Assembly: GCF_000381545.1 (NCBI RefSeq)
Contig: NZ_KB906682.1
Coordinates: forward strand, 114,340-178,339
Source of the DNA: Rhodonellum psychrophilum GCM71 = DSM 17998
GTDB taxonomy: Bacteria > Bacteroidota > Bacteroidia > Cytophagales > Cyclobacteriaceae
Reading direction: 5' to 3'
DNA: 64,000 bases
Part shown: piece by piece, positions 36,151-44,615 of the stretch
How positions within the stretch are numbered: the stretch's first letter is position 1
Layout: every line of letters starts with the position of its first letter
Notes under the pieces: generated by a model
Databases searched by the model: none
Told to the model about the DNA's origin: nothing
The model's input: the letters and a program-made list of their open reading frames with translations, nothing else
Position numbers and translations under genes: made by a program

Positions 36151-36807
36151 TTATTTCAATTTTTCAGCAAACACCTTCTTGAATTTCTCCACTTTGGGTC
36201 GGACCACTATTTGGCAATAAGGCTGCATGCCATTGTCTTTGAAATAGTTTTGATGATAATCTTCAGCAACATAGAAATTGCTAAAAGGTGTAATTTCCGT
36301 GACAATTGGTCTGTTGAAAGCCCCAGCGTCATCCAATTTCTTTTTGAAAAACTCCGCTTCTTGTTTTTGGGAATCTGAATGATAAAACACTGCCGATCTG
36401 TATTGTGGACCTACATCCGCACCTTGCCTATTGAGCGTTGTCGGATCATGGGTGGACCAGAATATTTCCAGAATCTCTGAAAATGTGAGGATCTTCGGAT
36501 CAAATAGAAATTGAATAACCTCGGCATGTCCTGTGGTACCGTTGGTCACTTGTCTGTATGTTGGACTGGCAATGTGTCCCCCACTGTATCCTGATTTTAC
36601 CTTGTCTACACCGTTAAGTTCTTGATAAATGGCTTCAATGCACCAGAAACAACCTGATCCAAGTGTGGCTATTTCGTATCCTTCCGGGATTTCAACATTG
36701 GTTTTGGGTATTTCTAGCATATTTTTTTCGTTGTATTGATTTTGGGACTGGCCGTTGGCCAGCAAACTTGTAAATGAGAAACTCAACAGGATTAAAAGGA
36801 ATTTCAT
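36151..36807 (-). CDS. msrA: Peptide-methionine (S)-S-oxide reductase, exported
   Basis: A 218-residue MsrA that reduces methionine-S-sulfoxide in proteins. The ATG at 36807 gives a signal peptide (MKFLLILLSFSFTSLLANGQ), so this copy should act in the periplasm or at the surface. The catalytic motif GCFWC (about 54-58) is complete, followed by GYSGGHIASPTYRQV, GTTGHAEVIQF and STHDPTTLNRQGADVGPQYRS. The resolving Cys is likely in PYCQIV near the C-terminus. It lies 42 bases after the DUF3253 gene and may belong to the methyltransferase-DUF4838-DUF3253 transcript. Confidence 0.96.
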   Translation of the reverse strand: MKFLLILLSFSFTSLLANGQSQNQYNEKNMLEIPKTNVEIPEGYEIATLGSGCFWCIEAIYQELNGVDKVKSGYSGGHIASPTYRQVTNGTTGHAEVIQFLFDPKILTFSEILEIFWSTHDPTTLNRQGADVGPQYRSAVFYHSDSQKQEAEFFKKKLDDAGAFNRPIVTEITPFSNFYVAEDYHQNYFKDNGMQPYCQIVVRPKVEKFKKVFAEKLK

Positions 36808-36849
36808 GTTTTTTTGGGATAACACTAAAAAGTACCGATAGGTTTATGG

Positions 36850-37101
36850 CTAGGTCTTTATTCTAAAAAGGGTTTGTGGCAAAAAATACTTGGGGACGCT
36901 TCCTTCCTCCTGAGAAAGGGAAACCCTTCCCTCTTCAAGAAGCCGCATCATTTCATCCATTACCTCGGGAATAAAATGTTCCCAAGACTGCGGGAAAATC
37001 CATTGGATAACTTCACTCGGGCTAAAAGACTTCTCACCTTTTAATCTTCCCATTTCCAAGATCGCCGTTTCTAAAATAGATATTGAATCCTTTTTTACCA
37101 C
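36850..37101 (-). CDS. DUF3253 family small protein
   Basis: An 83-residue soluble protein with the DUF3253 pattern: SILETAILEMGRLKGEKSF, SPSEVIQWIFPQSWEHFIPE (a winged-helix-like segment) and MRLLEEGRVSLSQEEG. The predicted helix-turn-helix fold suggests nucleic acid or protein binding, but members have no established role. It starts 10 bases after the DUF4838 stop, so it is probably cotranscribed. Confidence 0.8.
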   Translation of the reverse strand: MVKKDSISILETAILEMGRLKGEKSFSPSEVIQWIFPQSWEHFIPEVMDEMMRLLEEGRVSLSQEEGSVPKYFLPQTLFRIKT

Positions 37102-37111
37102 GATTGATTTT

Positions 37112-39325
37112 TTATTTCAACAAAATTTCATCCAACATGACCATGGGCATTTTATCTTTGCGATATGTCCAATGGGGAAGCCGGGCTTGGTTCTTGATCA
37201 AGATTTTGAATTCCTCAAAACGATGCGCCTTTTTGATTTTCAAATCAATGGTTTTTCTATCAACTTCTGGATGCTCCCGAAGTGACGCCAAATGCTTGAC
37301 CGAAAGCAATTTCCATTTATTTTTTCGCCAACCAAAAACCCGAACATTCTCAGGCGGGAAAATCCATTGCCTCTGATCTTCCAAAAACCCAATTTGTACC
37401 GTCTTAAAATCGATCCCTCCGGTCTTGATCACCAATTCCGGATCTGTTTCATACCAACCCACCCACTGGATTTTAAAATCTAGAAATCCCCTGATCCCAT
37501 TGACCAAGTCCAAGGGACCATTTCCTTGGTATTCCGGTGAAGGGAATGTCAAATAGGTAACGTAAAAATTCTCTACCTTATTTTCCAACAAGGCATTTTC
37601 AATTATATGCTCCCATTCATGCACATATAAATCAGGGCTGGGTCCATTCTCCCTGATTTCATAAATACCTCTTTGATTGGCATCCTTTGCAAAGCTCTTA
37701 ACTCTTAAAGGAAGGTGACTGGGGACAACCCAATCTCCATTTTCCTTTTGAAACATGCCAAAATCATTTTTTCCATAATATTTCGCCTGCTCCAAATACA
37801 CATACTCCAGGGATTTCCTGACTTTGGCCACACGGCTGGCAAATAGTGGGTCGGATTCCGTAGCCTCTTCCGCCTTTTTGATCAACTGATCGTATTGGTC
37901 CATATAGGAAGGAGCCAAAAAAGTCTTGGATTGGGCAATCGGGCCTGAATAAATATCCAATATTTTATCCTGTGCCTGTTGCCCGGCTTGCAAAAGGCTG
38001 AGGTAGGCACTGATGTACTCCGAAGCATTTCCATAAAAGCGCAAGAGGAATTCTTCCATTTCCTTCTCAAAATCCAGGTGAACATCCCAAAGCAATTTTG
38101 CCAAGAGATATTGCCGGAGTTCATAAAAATCACCAGGGATATCTCCATACCCTTGGACAAATAGCCCCTTCACTCCTTTGGATTTGTAGAATTGGAAGTT
38201 TTTCTGCAACACATGCAGATTCGGAAATGGGGATAAATAATGGCTAAACTGAACGGTATAATCCCAAACAAAGGTTTTGGAATTTACCGATTGCCAATCC
38301 TCCAAGATATTTCCCACAAATTCGCTTCTGCTGTCTTCAGGAATGGCTTGCCCACGATTGATTTCTATGGGACAATAAATCGTCGTGACATTTGTCAATG
38401 GTTTGATCTCCGATGGCGGCAAAACAGTGTGTTGATAGGCGAGTGTGGCGAACTCCTGGTCGGGGAATTCGGAGGCCAATCGATTCACAAAATGGACCAA
38501 AGCTCCTGTGGGCCCGCCGTTGGCATCATTTATACTTTTGCATTGCCCACAGACACAATGAATCACACCATCATTCTGACTGATGGAAAAATACCTTGCT
38601 CCGGGATTTTCTAAAATCAGAGTTTCAAGATTCTTCTTTGCAAGCGCAAACACTCCATCATTGGTCATGCAGATGGATTCTGATCTTCTTTTGCCTTCAT
38701 ACAAGGCAAAGTACTCAGGATGCAAATCGAAATGCTCTTTGGTTGAAATCAATTTAGAAAAGGAATGTCCCCAGAGCCCAAAATCATCGATGTGCCAATC
38801 CAATTTGTGCCAACCCCTGAAGGATTGATCGTAGGCCTCGGGATAAAAAAGTGCCCTGTAGTCAAAATCTGGCTGATAGGATTTGTCAAAATTCTTCGGG
38901 AAAACAATCGTTTTGTCTTCGGGATAATAAGTGAAATCAGCCGTATATTTTCGGATTCCCAAGATTTCCAAAAATGTGGACACCGAAAATGACAGTGCTA
39001 ACTGGTCTTTTGCAACCAGTGAAATTCCGCTATCAAGAGATTGGATTTTGAAATACGTGTTCTCAAAACCACTTGGATTTATTTCAAGTTTGAGAAAAAA
39101 ACTTTTGGGTGCTGATGGTCCAATATATATTGGAAGTGATGCATCGAGCCAATTCAGAAGTTCTGATTGAAGGAATTCAGCCTGCTCTCTTTCAATTTCG
39201 GAAGATGCCCAAATCAGCGGAAGACCATGTTTTTGCGAGAATTGAAATTGTTCTTGCCTTGCAAAAACATGGCCACCAGCAAATAGCAACAATAGCCAAC
39301 AACCGAATAAAGGCTTTAGCGGCAT
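37112..39325 (-). CDS. DUF4838 domain-containing exported protein (probable glycoside hydrolase)
   Basis: A 737-residue exported protein. After the signal peptide (PLFGCWLLLLFAGGHVFA) there is an N-terminal alpha/beta domain (about 25-135) like those that precede glycosidase barrels, then a DUF4838 barrel (about 150-450). Visible barrel motifs are GLWGHSFSKLI, HPEYFALYEGKRR, YFSISQNDGVIHCVCGQC and TLAYQHTVLPP, with candidate acids in the loops. A C-terminal beta-rich part (about 550-737, WEHIIEN, FKIQWVGWYET) resembles a carbohydrate-binding or F5/8-type module. DUF4838 proteins occur in polysaccharide-use settings; the substrate is unknown. The gene starts four bases after the methyltransferase stop. 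Confidence 0.82.
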   Translation of the reverse strand: MPLKPLFGCWLLLLFAGGHVFARQEQFQFSQKHGLPLIWASSEIEREQAEFLQSELLNWLDASLPIYIGPSAPKSFFLKLEINPSGFENTYFKIQSLDSGISLVAKDQLALSFSVSTFLEILGIRKYTADFTYYPEDKTIVFPKNFDKSYQPDFDYRALFYPEAYDQSFRGWHKLDWHIDDFGLWGHSFSKLISTKEHFDLHPEYFALYEGKRRSESICMTNDGVFALAKKNLETLILENPGARYFSISQNDGVIHCVCGQCKSINDANGGPTGALVHFVNRLASEFPDQEFATLAYQHTVLPPSEIKPLTNVTTIYCPIEINRGQAIPEDSRSEFVGNILEDWQSVNSKTFVWDYTVQFSHYLSPFPNLHVLQKNFQFYKSKGVKGLFVQGYGDIPGDFYELRQYLLAKLLWDVHLDFEKEMEEFLLRFYGNASEYISAYLSLLQAGQQAQDKILDIYSGPIAQSKTFLAPSYMDQYDQLIKKAEEATESDPLFASRVAKVRKSLEYVYLEQAKYYGKNDFGMFQKENGDWVVPSHLPLRVKSFAKDANQRGIYEIRENGPSPDLYVHEWEHIIENALLENKVENFYVTYLTFPSPEYQGNGPLDLVNGIRGFLDFKIQWVGWYETDPELVIKTGGIDFKTVQIGFLEDQRQWIFPPENVRVFGWRKNKWKLLSVKHLASLREHPEVDRKTIDLKIKKAHRFEEFKILIKNQARLPHWTYRKDKMPMVMLDEILLK

Positions 39326-39329
39326 TGCT

Positions 39330-39872
39330 TCAATTGCAGACCATGATAAAAGCTGGCGGGAAATTTTTTAGGGTGAATGAAGTTTTGATTTCGCTAAAAT
39401 GATTGGCAAACTGAAATTTCAACGCGTAAGAATAACAGATCTGGATAAACTTACCTGAATCTGAAACAGATTCTTTACTTTTTTTGTAGATCTGATGACG
39501 ATTTGATTTTGGGATCAAGCTCAGTGGCAATGACGAGAAGATGAAGTCTGCTTTTTTCCCATCCAAATACTGGTCAATATTTTCTGCTGAATCACAAATG
39601 ACATGAACATTGTCTTGAGGAAAAACCTTTTCAAGGTTGGTGCAAAAATTCTGGCTAATTTCAAAAACCAACAACACGGCGTCAGCATCCATTCTTTCCA
39701 CTATTCCTTGGGTAATACTACCATCTCCCCCTCCCAATTCTACAATTAATTTAGCACCCTTAAAATCGGCGAATGACAACATTTTTTTAACGAGTGCTTT
39801 GGAGCTGAAAGTTACTGCGCCAGTGGTGGACAAATTTGTGAAGAGCTCCTTCAAAAGTGTACTTTTGTTCAT
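39330..39872 (-). CDS. Class I SAM methyltransferase, PmtA-like
   Basis: A 180-residue methyltransferase. The ATG at 39872 (MNKSTLLKELFTNL) is used because a longer reading would run across the divergent sulfatase promoter. Motif I is KLIVELGGGDGSITQGI (about 41-57), motif II has VFEISQNF, and motif IV is DFIFSSLPLSLIP (about 106-118). The SSLP motif is typical of phospholipid N-methyltransferase (PmtA)-like proteins, which methylate phosphatidylethanolamine. A small soluble protein of this size could also modify another small molecule. It heads a transcript with the DUF4838 gene. Confidence 0.78.
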   Translation of the reverse strand: MNKSTLLKELFTNLSTTGAVTFSSKALVKKMLSFADFKGAKLIVELGGGDGSITQGIVERMDADAVLLVFEISQNFCTNLEKVFPQDNVHVICDSAENIDQYLDGKKADFIFSSLPLSLIPKSNRHQIYKKSKESVSDSGKFIQICYSYALKFQFANHFSEIKTSFTLKNFPPAFIMVCN

Positions 39873-39965
39873 ATAGGTCTTGTATAGTCGTGCAATATAG
39901 GTATTTTCGAAAAAAATAATCGATAAAGTACGTCGCCCCCCTGCATTTAAGTCAGAATAATAAAT

Positions 39966-41993
39966 ATGTCCCACCAAGCTGCGATCAATTCCAACTTTCT
40001 AACCACGATAAAAGACAATTTCAAAAACTTTTGGCTGATCGCAATTCCCTATCTTATTCTGATGCTGTTGTTGAGACTGGTGGAAGTCATCTGGGTTTTC
40101 AAGATTCACCCATTGGATTTCCAACCGATCAATATCATCCTCGGAGGGCTCATTAGGGATTTCGAATGGATATTCTATCTATTGGGTTTTTTCTTGCTGC
40201 TCAATGTATTGATTGGCTTTTTTCTACCCAGAACCATCGAAATAATCACGCGGATCATGATCACTTTTCTTCTGATCATCCACGGAGGTTTGATTTTTTA
40301 TTTTACCAAATCTCTTTTCCCGTTGGGAGATGATCTTTATGCCTACTCAACAAAAGACATCATCGCCACACTAAAAGCTTCCGGGGTGATCAATGTCCTA
40401 AATGGAGTCGTGATCCTTGTTTTGGTTTCCGTTATCTACTTTTTTACAGGATTGGGAAAACGGATTAGGATTTCCTTCAATACGGCTTTGGTACTCAGCG
40501 GTATTTGTTATGGATACCTCCTTGTTTTCAACCTGATTGCCATCCTTTCCCCAAAGCCTATTTCTGGTATGGAAACCAACCTGAAGGCCAATAAATCCTT
40601 CTACCTCTACGACCAGTCCTACAGCCACTTCACAGCTGAAAGCAACCTCTATTTTGATTTTTATCTTGCAAATACCAATGATGAAAATCAATTGATGACT
40701 AAAAAATATTTGAATTCAGAATATCCATTTTTGCATGAAAACAATTATCCAGATGTTTTGGGGCCATTCTTCAATGAATTTGACTCCATTCCAGATTTGG
40801 TTTTCATCATTGTAGAAGGCCTGGGAAAAGCTTATTCTGGGGAGGACGCTTATTTGCGCAGCTTTACCCCTTTTTTGGATTCGTTGGCCAACCACAGTCT
40901 TTATTGGAAAAACAATCTTTCCACGACCGGTCGGACCTATGGGATTCTGACCGGCATGTTTGGGTCATTGCCTTTTTCTAAAAATGGATTCATGGAGAAT
41001 GCGCCCAATCTCCCCAAACATTCCAGTTTGTTTTCACTGCTGAAACACAATGGTTACTACACCAATTTCCACATCGGAGCGGATATCAATTTTGACAAAG
41101 TAGGTTCTTTCCTTAATTATCAACAGGTAGACAGAATCCTTGACCTCACTTCTTTTGATCCTGACTTTGAAGTCACTCCTTCCACTTCAGGATTTTCATG
41201 GGGTTATCCAGACAAAGCTGTGTTTGAAAATGGAATGCGAAAGCTTCCCCGAAACCATCCGCAGCCGCAGATGACTGTTTTCCAGACGCAGACTTCTCAT
41301 GATCCTTTTATCATCCCCAATGAAGAAAAATACCAGGCGATGCTGCTCACCCATCTTACCAATACCCTCAAAGTAAAACCCAGTGAGATGGCAAGTTACC
41401 TGAGTTATAAAAGTCTTTACGCGAGTGTTTTATATGTAGATGAGGCAGTGAAGGAGTTTTTTGAGGAATACAAAAAAATGCCCAAGTATGAAAACACCAT
41501 TTTCATTATCACCGGTGACCATCGACTTCCTGAAATTCCAATGGCCACACGAATAGACAGATTCCATGTCCCTTTGATGATTTATTCCCCAAAACTTTCC
41601 CGTACGAAGCGAATCCATGGCGTCAGTACACATTTTGATATTGCCCCCAGTATCCTTTCCTTTTTATCTTCCAGATATCCGATGGATTTGCCGTCAGCGG
41701 TGGCTTGGAAAGGTTCAGTCTTAGATACTGCTGCTAATTTTCAATCCTTCATTTCTGTTCCGCTGATGAGAAACAAAACCCAACTTAAAGAATACATCAG
41801 TGGTGAATATTTGATTTCTGAAAATGAGCTTTATAAAATATCCGACAACATGAATATAGATATTGTCCAGGAAATTGGATTGAAGGACAAGATTTCCGGG
41901 AAATTCGAAAACTACAAGAATTCCAATACCTATTCCATCGAATCGGACCGGTTGTTGCCGGATTCCCTGATGATTTATAATCGGAAAAAATAA
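39966..41993 (+). CDS. LTA synthase-like membrane sulfatase-superfamily protein
   Basis: A 675-residue inner-membrane protein with four or five N-terminal transmembrane helices (about 18-205) and an extracytoplasmic alkaline phosphatase/sulfatase-superfamily domain (about 255-600). Seen motifs are FIIVEGLGKAYSG (metal-binding Glu), the probable nucleophile Thr in LSTTGRTYGILTG (about 320), TSHDPF and IITGDHRL (Asp/His ligands). The layout matches LtaS, OpgB and phosphoethanolamine transferases, which move phospho-head-groups onto surface polymers. It lies convergent to, and just before, the exopolysaccharide operon, so modification of that polymer is a possible role. Confidence 0.87.
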   Translation: MSHQAAINSNFLTTIKDNFKNFWLIAIPYLILMLLLRLVEVIWVFKIHPLDFQPINIILGGLIRDFEWIFYLLGFFLLLNVLIGFFLPRTIEIITRIMITFLLIIHGGLIFYFTKSLFPLGDDLYAYSTKDIIATLKASGVINVLNGVVILVLVSVIYFFTGLGKRIRISFNTALVLSGICYGYLLVFNLIAILSPKPISGMETNLKANKSFYLYDQSYSHFTAESNLYFDFYLANTNDENQLMTKKYLNSEYPFLHENNYPDVLGPFFNEFDSIPDLVFIIVEGLGKAYSGEDAYLRSFTPFLDSLANHSLYWKNNLSTTGRTYGILTGMFGSLPFSKNGFMENAPNLPKHSSLFSLLKHNGYYTNFHIGADINFDKVGSFLNYQQVDRILDLTSFDPDFEVTPSTSGFSWGYPDKAVFENGMRKLPRNHPQPQMTVFQTQTSHDPFIIPNEEKYQAMLLTHLTNTLKVKPSEMASYLSYKSLYASVLYVDEAVKEFFEEYKKMPKYENTIFIITGDHRLPEIPMATRIDRFHVPLMIYSPKLSRTKRIHGVSTHFDIAPSILSFLSSRYPMDLPSAVAWKGSVLDTAANFQSFISVPLMRNKTQLKEYISGEYLISENELYKISDNMNIDIVQEIGLKDKISGKFENYKNSNTYSIESDRLLPDSLMIYNRKK

Positions 41994-42039
41994 AAATCTG
42001 AAGCTTTTTGGGCTGTTTTGATGGCATTAGGCTACGTGT

Positions 42040-42150
42040 ATCCAGCACATTAATTTGTTATCCATCCCCAAACGGGACCCGGACTTATGCTCCAAATGGT
42101 CTGATTTTTTTGCAGTTTCAGCTCCTACTACGAAACAGAATGCATAGATC
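42040..42150 (-). repeat. Partial intergenic repeat, copy 5
   Basis: A diverged right-half copy in the short gap between two convergent genes. It retains TGCTCCAAATGGTCTGATTT, TGCAGTTTCAGCTCCTA and AATGCATAG, matching the corresponding blocks of the 27-kb copy. The terminal GGGTTAA is not clear. Confidence 0.4.
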
Positions 42151-42154
42151 AGTT

Positions 42155-43354
42155 TCAATCCGTATTTTCTTTCTTGTTCACGTCATCAAGAATATAGCGC
42201 ATCAATGGAAAATAGTAATTCCAGAAAAAGCTGTTTCTCTGTGAATAATCTTCAGCATCCATAAACATCCTCCAAAGTTTTGCGATTCCATAGAATCTAA
42301 AGGAACTGTTGGAGATCACATTGTCTGCAAAGTCTCCGGAAAAATAATAGAATTTCCCTTTTCCATTGGGTTTCACTACAACTGCTGGAAAATACCTGGG
42401 CAATCCCATTTCCCGAAGCATCTCTAGCCCTTCTCCTGTAGGATTGATGTCATAATAAGAAATGACCTCAAAATCCCTGTCAATCAAAACAATATCGAAC
42501 CAATAGGGGTACCAAACAAATTCAGGAATCCCTATTTTGTTTCGAAAAGCCGTTCCGGTGGTAATGATAGGCACCTTGTTCAGCGTGTGTTTCTCATATT
42601 CCAAGATCTCTATTTTTCCTGTATCCTTCAGAAATACCAAGCCAGAACCTTTCAAATCCCATTGCTTGTCATGCTGTTTGTTGTAAGAATCAATCATCCA
42701 AAATGGCAATTCATCATTTAGCAAAGTATCCAGTTCATCAAAATACCGAACGATCCATCCGGTCCATTTCAACCCGACCAGGGTTTCAAATTCATTTTTG
42801 ATCGCTTTTGGGGTAGGTGAGGCAATGGTGTTGAATTCAGAAATGATTGTTATTTCTTCTGTATAAGCCTTTTGTAAAAAATTGAGGTCTGCCTTGTCCA
42901 TTCCTCCATAAATTTTCTTTGAAGGTCCCTGAAGCGCCTCTTTTTCAAGATCATTTTCATAAACGCCATAGGTGTCCGAAAAATAGATCAGTTCGGTCTT
43001 CTCTACCAATTCATCTATTTTTTGATCCGTCAAGCCGTTTAAGTCCTTGATGGAGTACGGACCATCTTTGGCCGGAAAAAAACCAAGATAATCTTCTTTG
43101 AAATTGAAGAAATCCCCGTTGGGTTTAACATACCTGAGGTGATTGAGCGTCCAATGGATGGAAGAATGTTCTTGGAAGTCAAGGTTGACCACGGTTTTAT
43201 CTACAATGATCACGTTCAAAGTTGCTTTTGGCACCAAATTCCACAGCAAAAAGGCACCCAAGGGTATCGCCAAAAAAATGAAAAGGAAGGAGAATATCCA
43301 TTTTAGCAAAACCCTAAACTCCTCTGGAATCAATTTTCCCAATTTATTTCCCAT
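42155..43354 (-). CDS. Single-TM envelope protein, exopolysaccharide operon
   Basis: A 399-residue protein anchored by one N-terminal transmembrane helix (WIFSFLFIFLAIPLGAFLLW, about 14-33), with the rest outside the cytoplasm. The domain reads like an alpha/beta fold: LIYFSDTYGVYEND, ITIISEFNTIASPTPKAI, GTAFRNKIGIPEFVWYPYWFDIV, and it ends with YYFSGDFADN. It contains LKWTGWIVRYFDELDT, and no recognised catalytic triad. No named family comes to mind. It is the last gene of the operon, and its start overlaps the YaiO-type barrel gene by one base. By position it could process or guide the polymer in the periplasm, as PgaB does for poly-GlcNAc, but sequence support for that is lacking. Confidence 0.7.
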   Translation of the reverse strand: MGNKLGKLIPEEFRVLLKWIFSFLFIFLAIPLGAFLLWNLVPKATLNVIIVDKTVVNLDFQEHSSIHWTLNHLRYVKPNGDFFNFKEDYLGFFPAKDGPYSIKDLNGLTDQKIDELVEKTELIYFSDTYGVYENDLEKEALQGPSKKIYGGMDKADLNFLQKAYTEEITIISEFNTIASPTPKAIKNEFETLVGLKWTGWIVRYFDELDTLLNDELPFWMIDSYNKQHDKQWDLKGSGLVFLKDTGKIEILEYEKHTLNKVPIITTGTAFRNKIGIPEFVWYPYWFDIVLIDRDFEVISYYDINPTGEGLEMLREMGLPRYFPAVVVKPNGKGKFYYFSGDFADNVISNSSFRFYGIAKLWRMFMDAEDYSQRNSFFWNYYFPLMRYILDDVNKKENTD

Positions 43355-44595
43355 CAGAATCTAAATTCAGTTCCTATGGAAACATTCAGGTTATTCCTGA
43401 ATCTTCCCGCATTGATTTCATCCTTGGAATAGCCGACAAACCCAAAGCCCATCCAACGTTCGGTCCATAGGTGTTGGTATCCCAATCTGGCCCTATACGA
43501 ATTGAGCAATTGGGATTGAAAATCCCTGTTTTCTTCATCCGGAGACACGCCAGAACTGAATTGGATGCTGATAAAATCCTCCGCTCCCTTGAAGTAATAG
43601 CGGGTTTGGAAATTTCCACTCACCGAATTTCCCTCTTGGCCAGGGATCAAATTCATTCTGAAATTAAACCACCAATTGCTGACATACTTCCCAAGGGAAC
43701 CCGTGATGATATGTGTCGTTTCTGAAAATTGTAAATACCTGTAACCAGCGTCCAATTCAAATGCTTTTGGAAGATTCCAATAGATACTTGATCCGAACCT
43801 GAATTTTGGAAAAAAAGAAGCTCCCGAATACCCAATATTGAAATATCCATAGGAATTTTTCCCCAAGGAAGGATAGGCATCCAACTCTACCTGGGTTCCG
43901 TTGCCATCAAACCTAGAGGAATTGGTGACCCTTGCAATCAAGGTTCCGGTCAGTTTGGTCCTGGTCCTTCCATAAATTGAATAGGTATTCCAGGGCGAAA
44001 TTTGTCCTTCAAAAGAGTCATAATCATATGTGAATCCTACTGCATTTACCCTGCTGAGCCTTCGGAGAATTTGGATATAGTTCAGTAAACCTTCCAACTT
44101 TGGTGCTTTTTGGAAAACCGAGTTCGCCAATTTAAGCGCCGTTGCATAGTCTTCTTTATAATAATGTATTTTAGATTGTCTGTACTGGATTGCATTGGCC
44201 TGAGGGCCTATCTTTTCCAATGCCATTTTCAGGATTTCATCCGCTTTTTCCAAATCTTCCTGCCACAGAAGATTGTCAATGTAACCCAAATATCCATCCT
44301 CATATTCCGGACTGGCCACAATCGCCCTTTCGAAATAAAGGGATGCCGAATCATATTTACCATCCCAGCTGTAAGACCTGCCGACCAAAATCAGGACATC
44401 TGGATAGGTAGGGTATTTCTCCAGTACCTTGAAAGCTATTTCCCTACCCTCCTGCCTTTTTCCATCTAGAATCAGTTTTCTGGCTTCAATGAATAGTTTG
44501 TCCGGGTCAAAGCTTTCTTGCCCAACAGCCGGAAAAGCAAATATCCCCCACAGGAGTAGAAAAGAACACTTGATTTTGAGGTATCGTTTAATCAT
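43354..44595 (-). CDS. YaiO-type outer-membrane barrel with N-terminal TPR
   Basis: A 413-residue exported protein. A signal peptide (FLLLWGIFAFPAVGQ) precedes TPR helices (about 25-165, for example DGKRQEGREIAFKVLEKYPTYPDVLILVGRSY) and a C-terminal barrel of about 220 residues with repeated amphipathic strands ending in FRNNLNVSIGTEFRF, an aromatic C-terminus typical of outer-membrane proteins. TPR plus barrel is the layout of the exopolysaccharide exporters PgaA, BcsC and AlgK-E, and of YaiO. It lies 20 bases after the glycosyltransferase gene and probably exports that enzyme's polymer. Confidence 0.85.
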   Translation of the reverse strand: MIKRYLKIKCSFLLLWGIFAFPAVGQESFDPDKLFIEARKLILDGKRQEGREIAFKVLEKYPTYPDVLILVGRSYSWDGKYDSASLYFERAIVASPEYEDGYLGYIDNLLWQEDLEKADEILKMALEKIGPQANAIQYRQSKIHYYKEDYATALKLANSVFQKAPKLEGLLNYIQILRRLSRVNAVGFTYDYDSFEGQISPWNTYSIYGRTRTKLTGTLIARVTNSSRFDGNGTQVELDAYPSLGKNSYGYFNIGYSGASFFPKFRFGSSIYWNLPKAFELDAGYRYLQFSETTHIITGSLGKYVSNWWFNFRMNLIPGQEGNSVSGNFQTRYYFKGAEDFISIQFSSGVSPDEENRDFQSQLLNSYRARLGYQHLWTERWMGFGFVGYSKDEINAGRFRNNLNVSIGTEFRF

Positions 44596-44615
44596 CGGTG
44601 GAATGGTTTGGCTTT

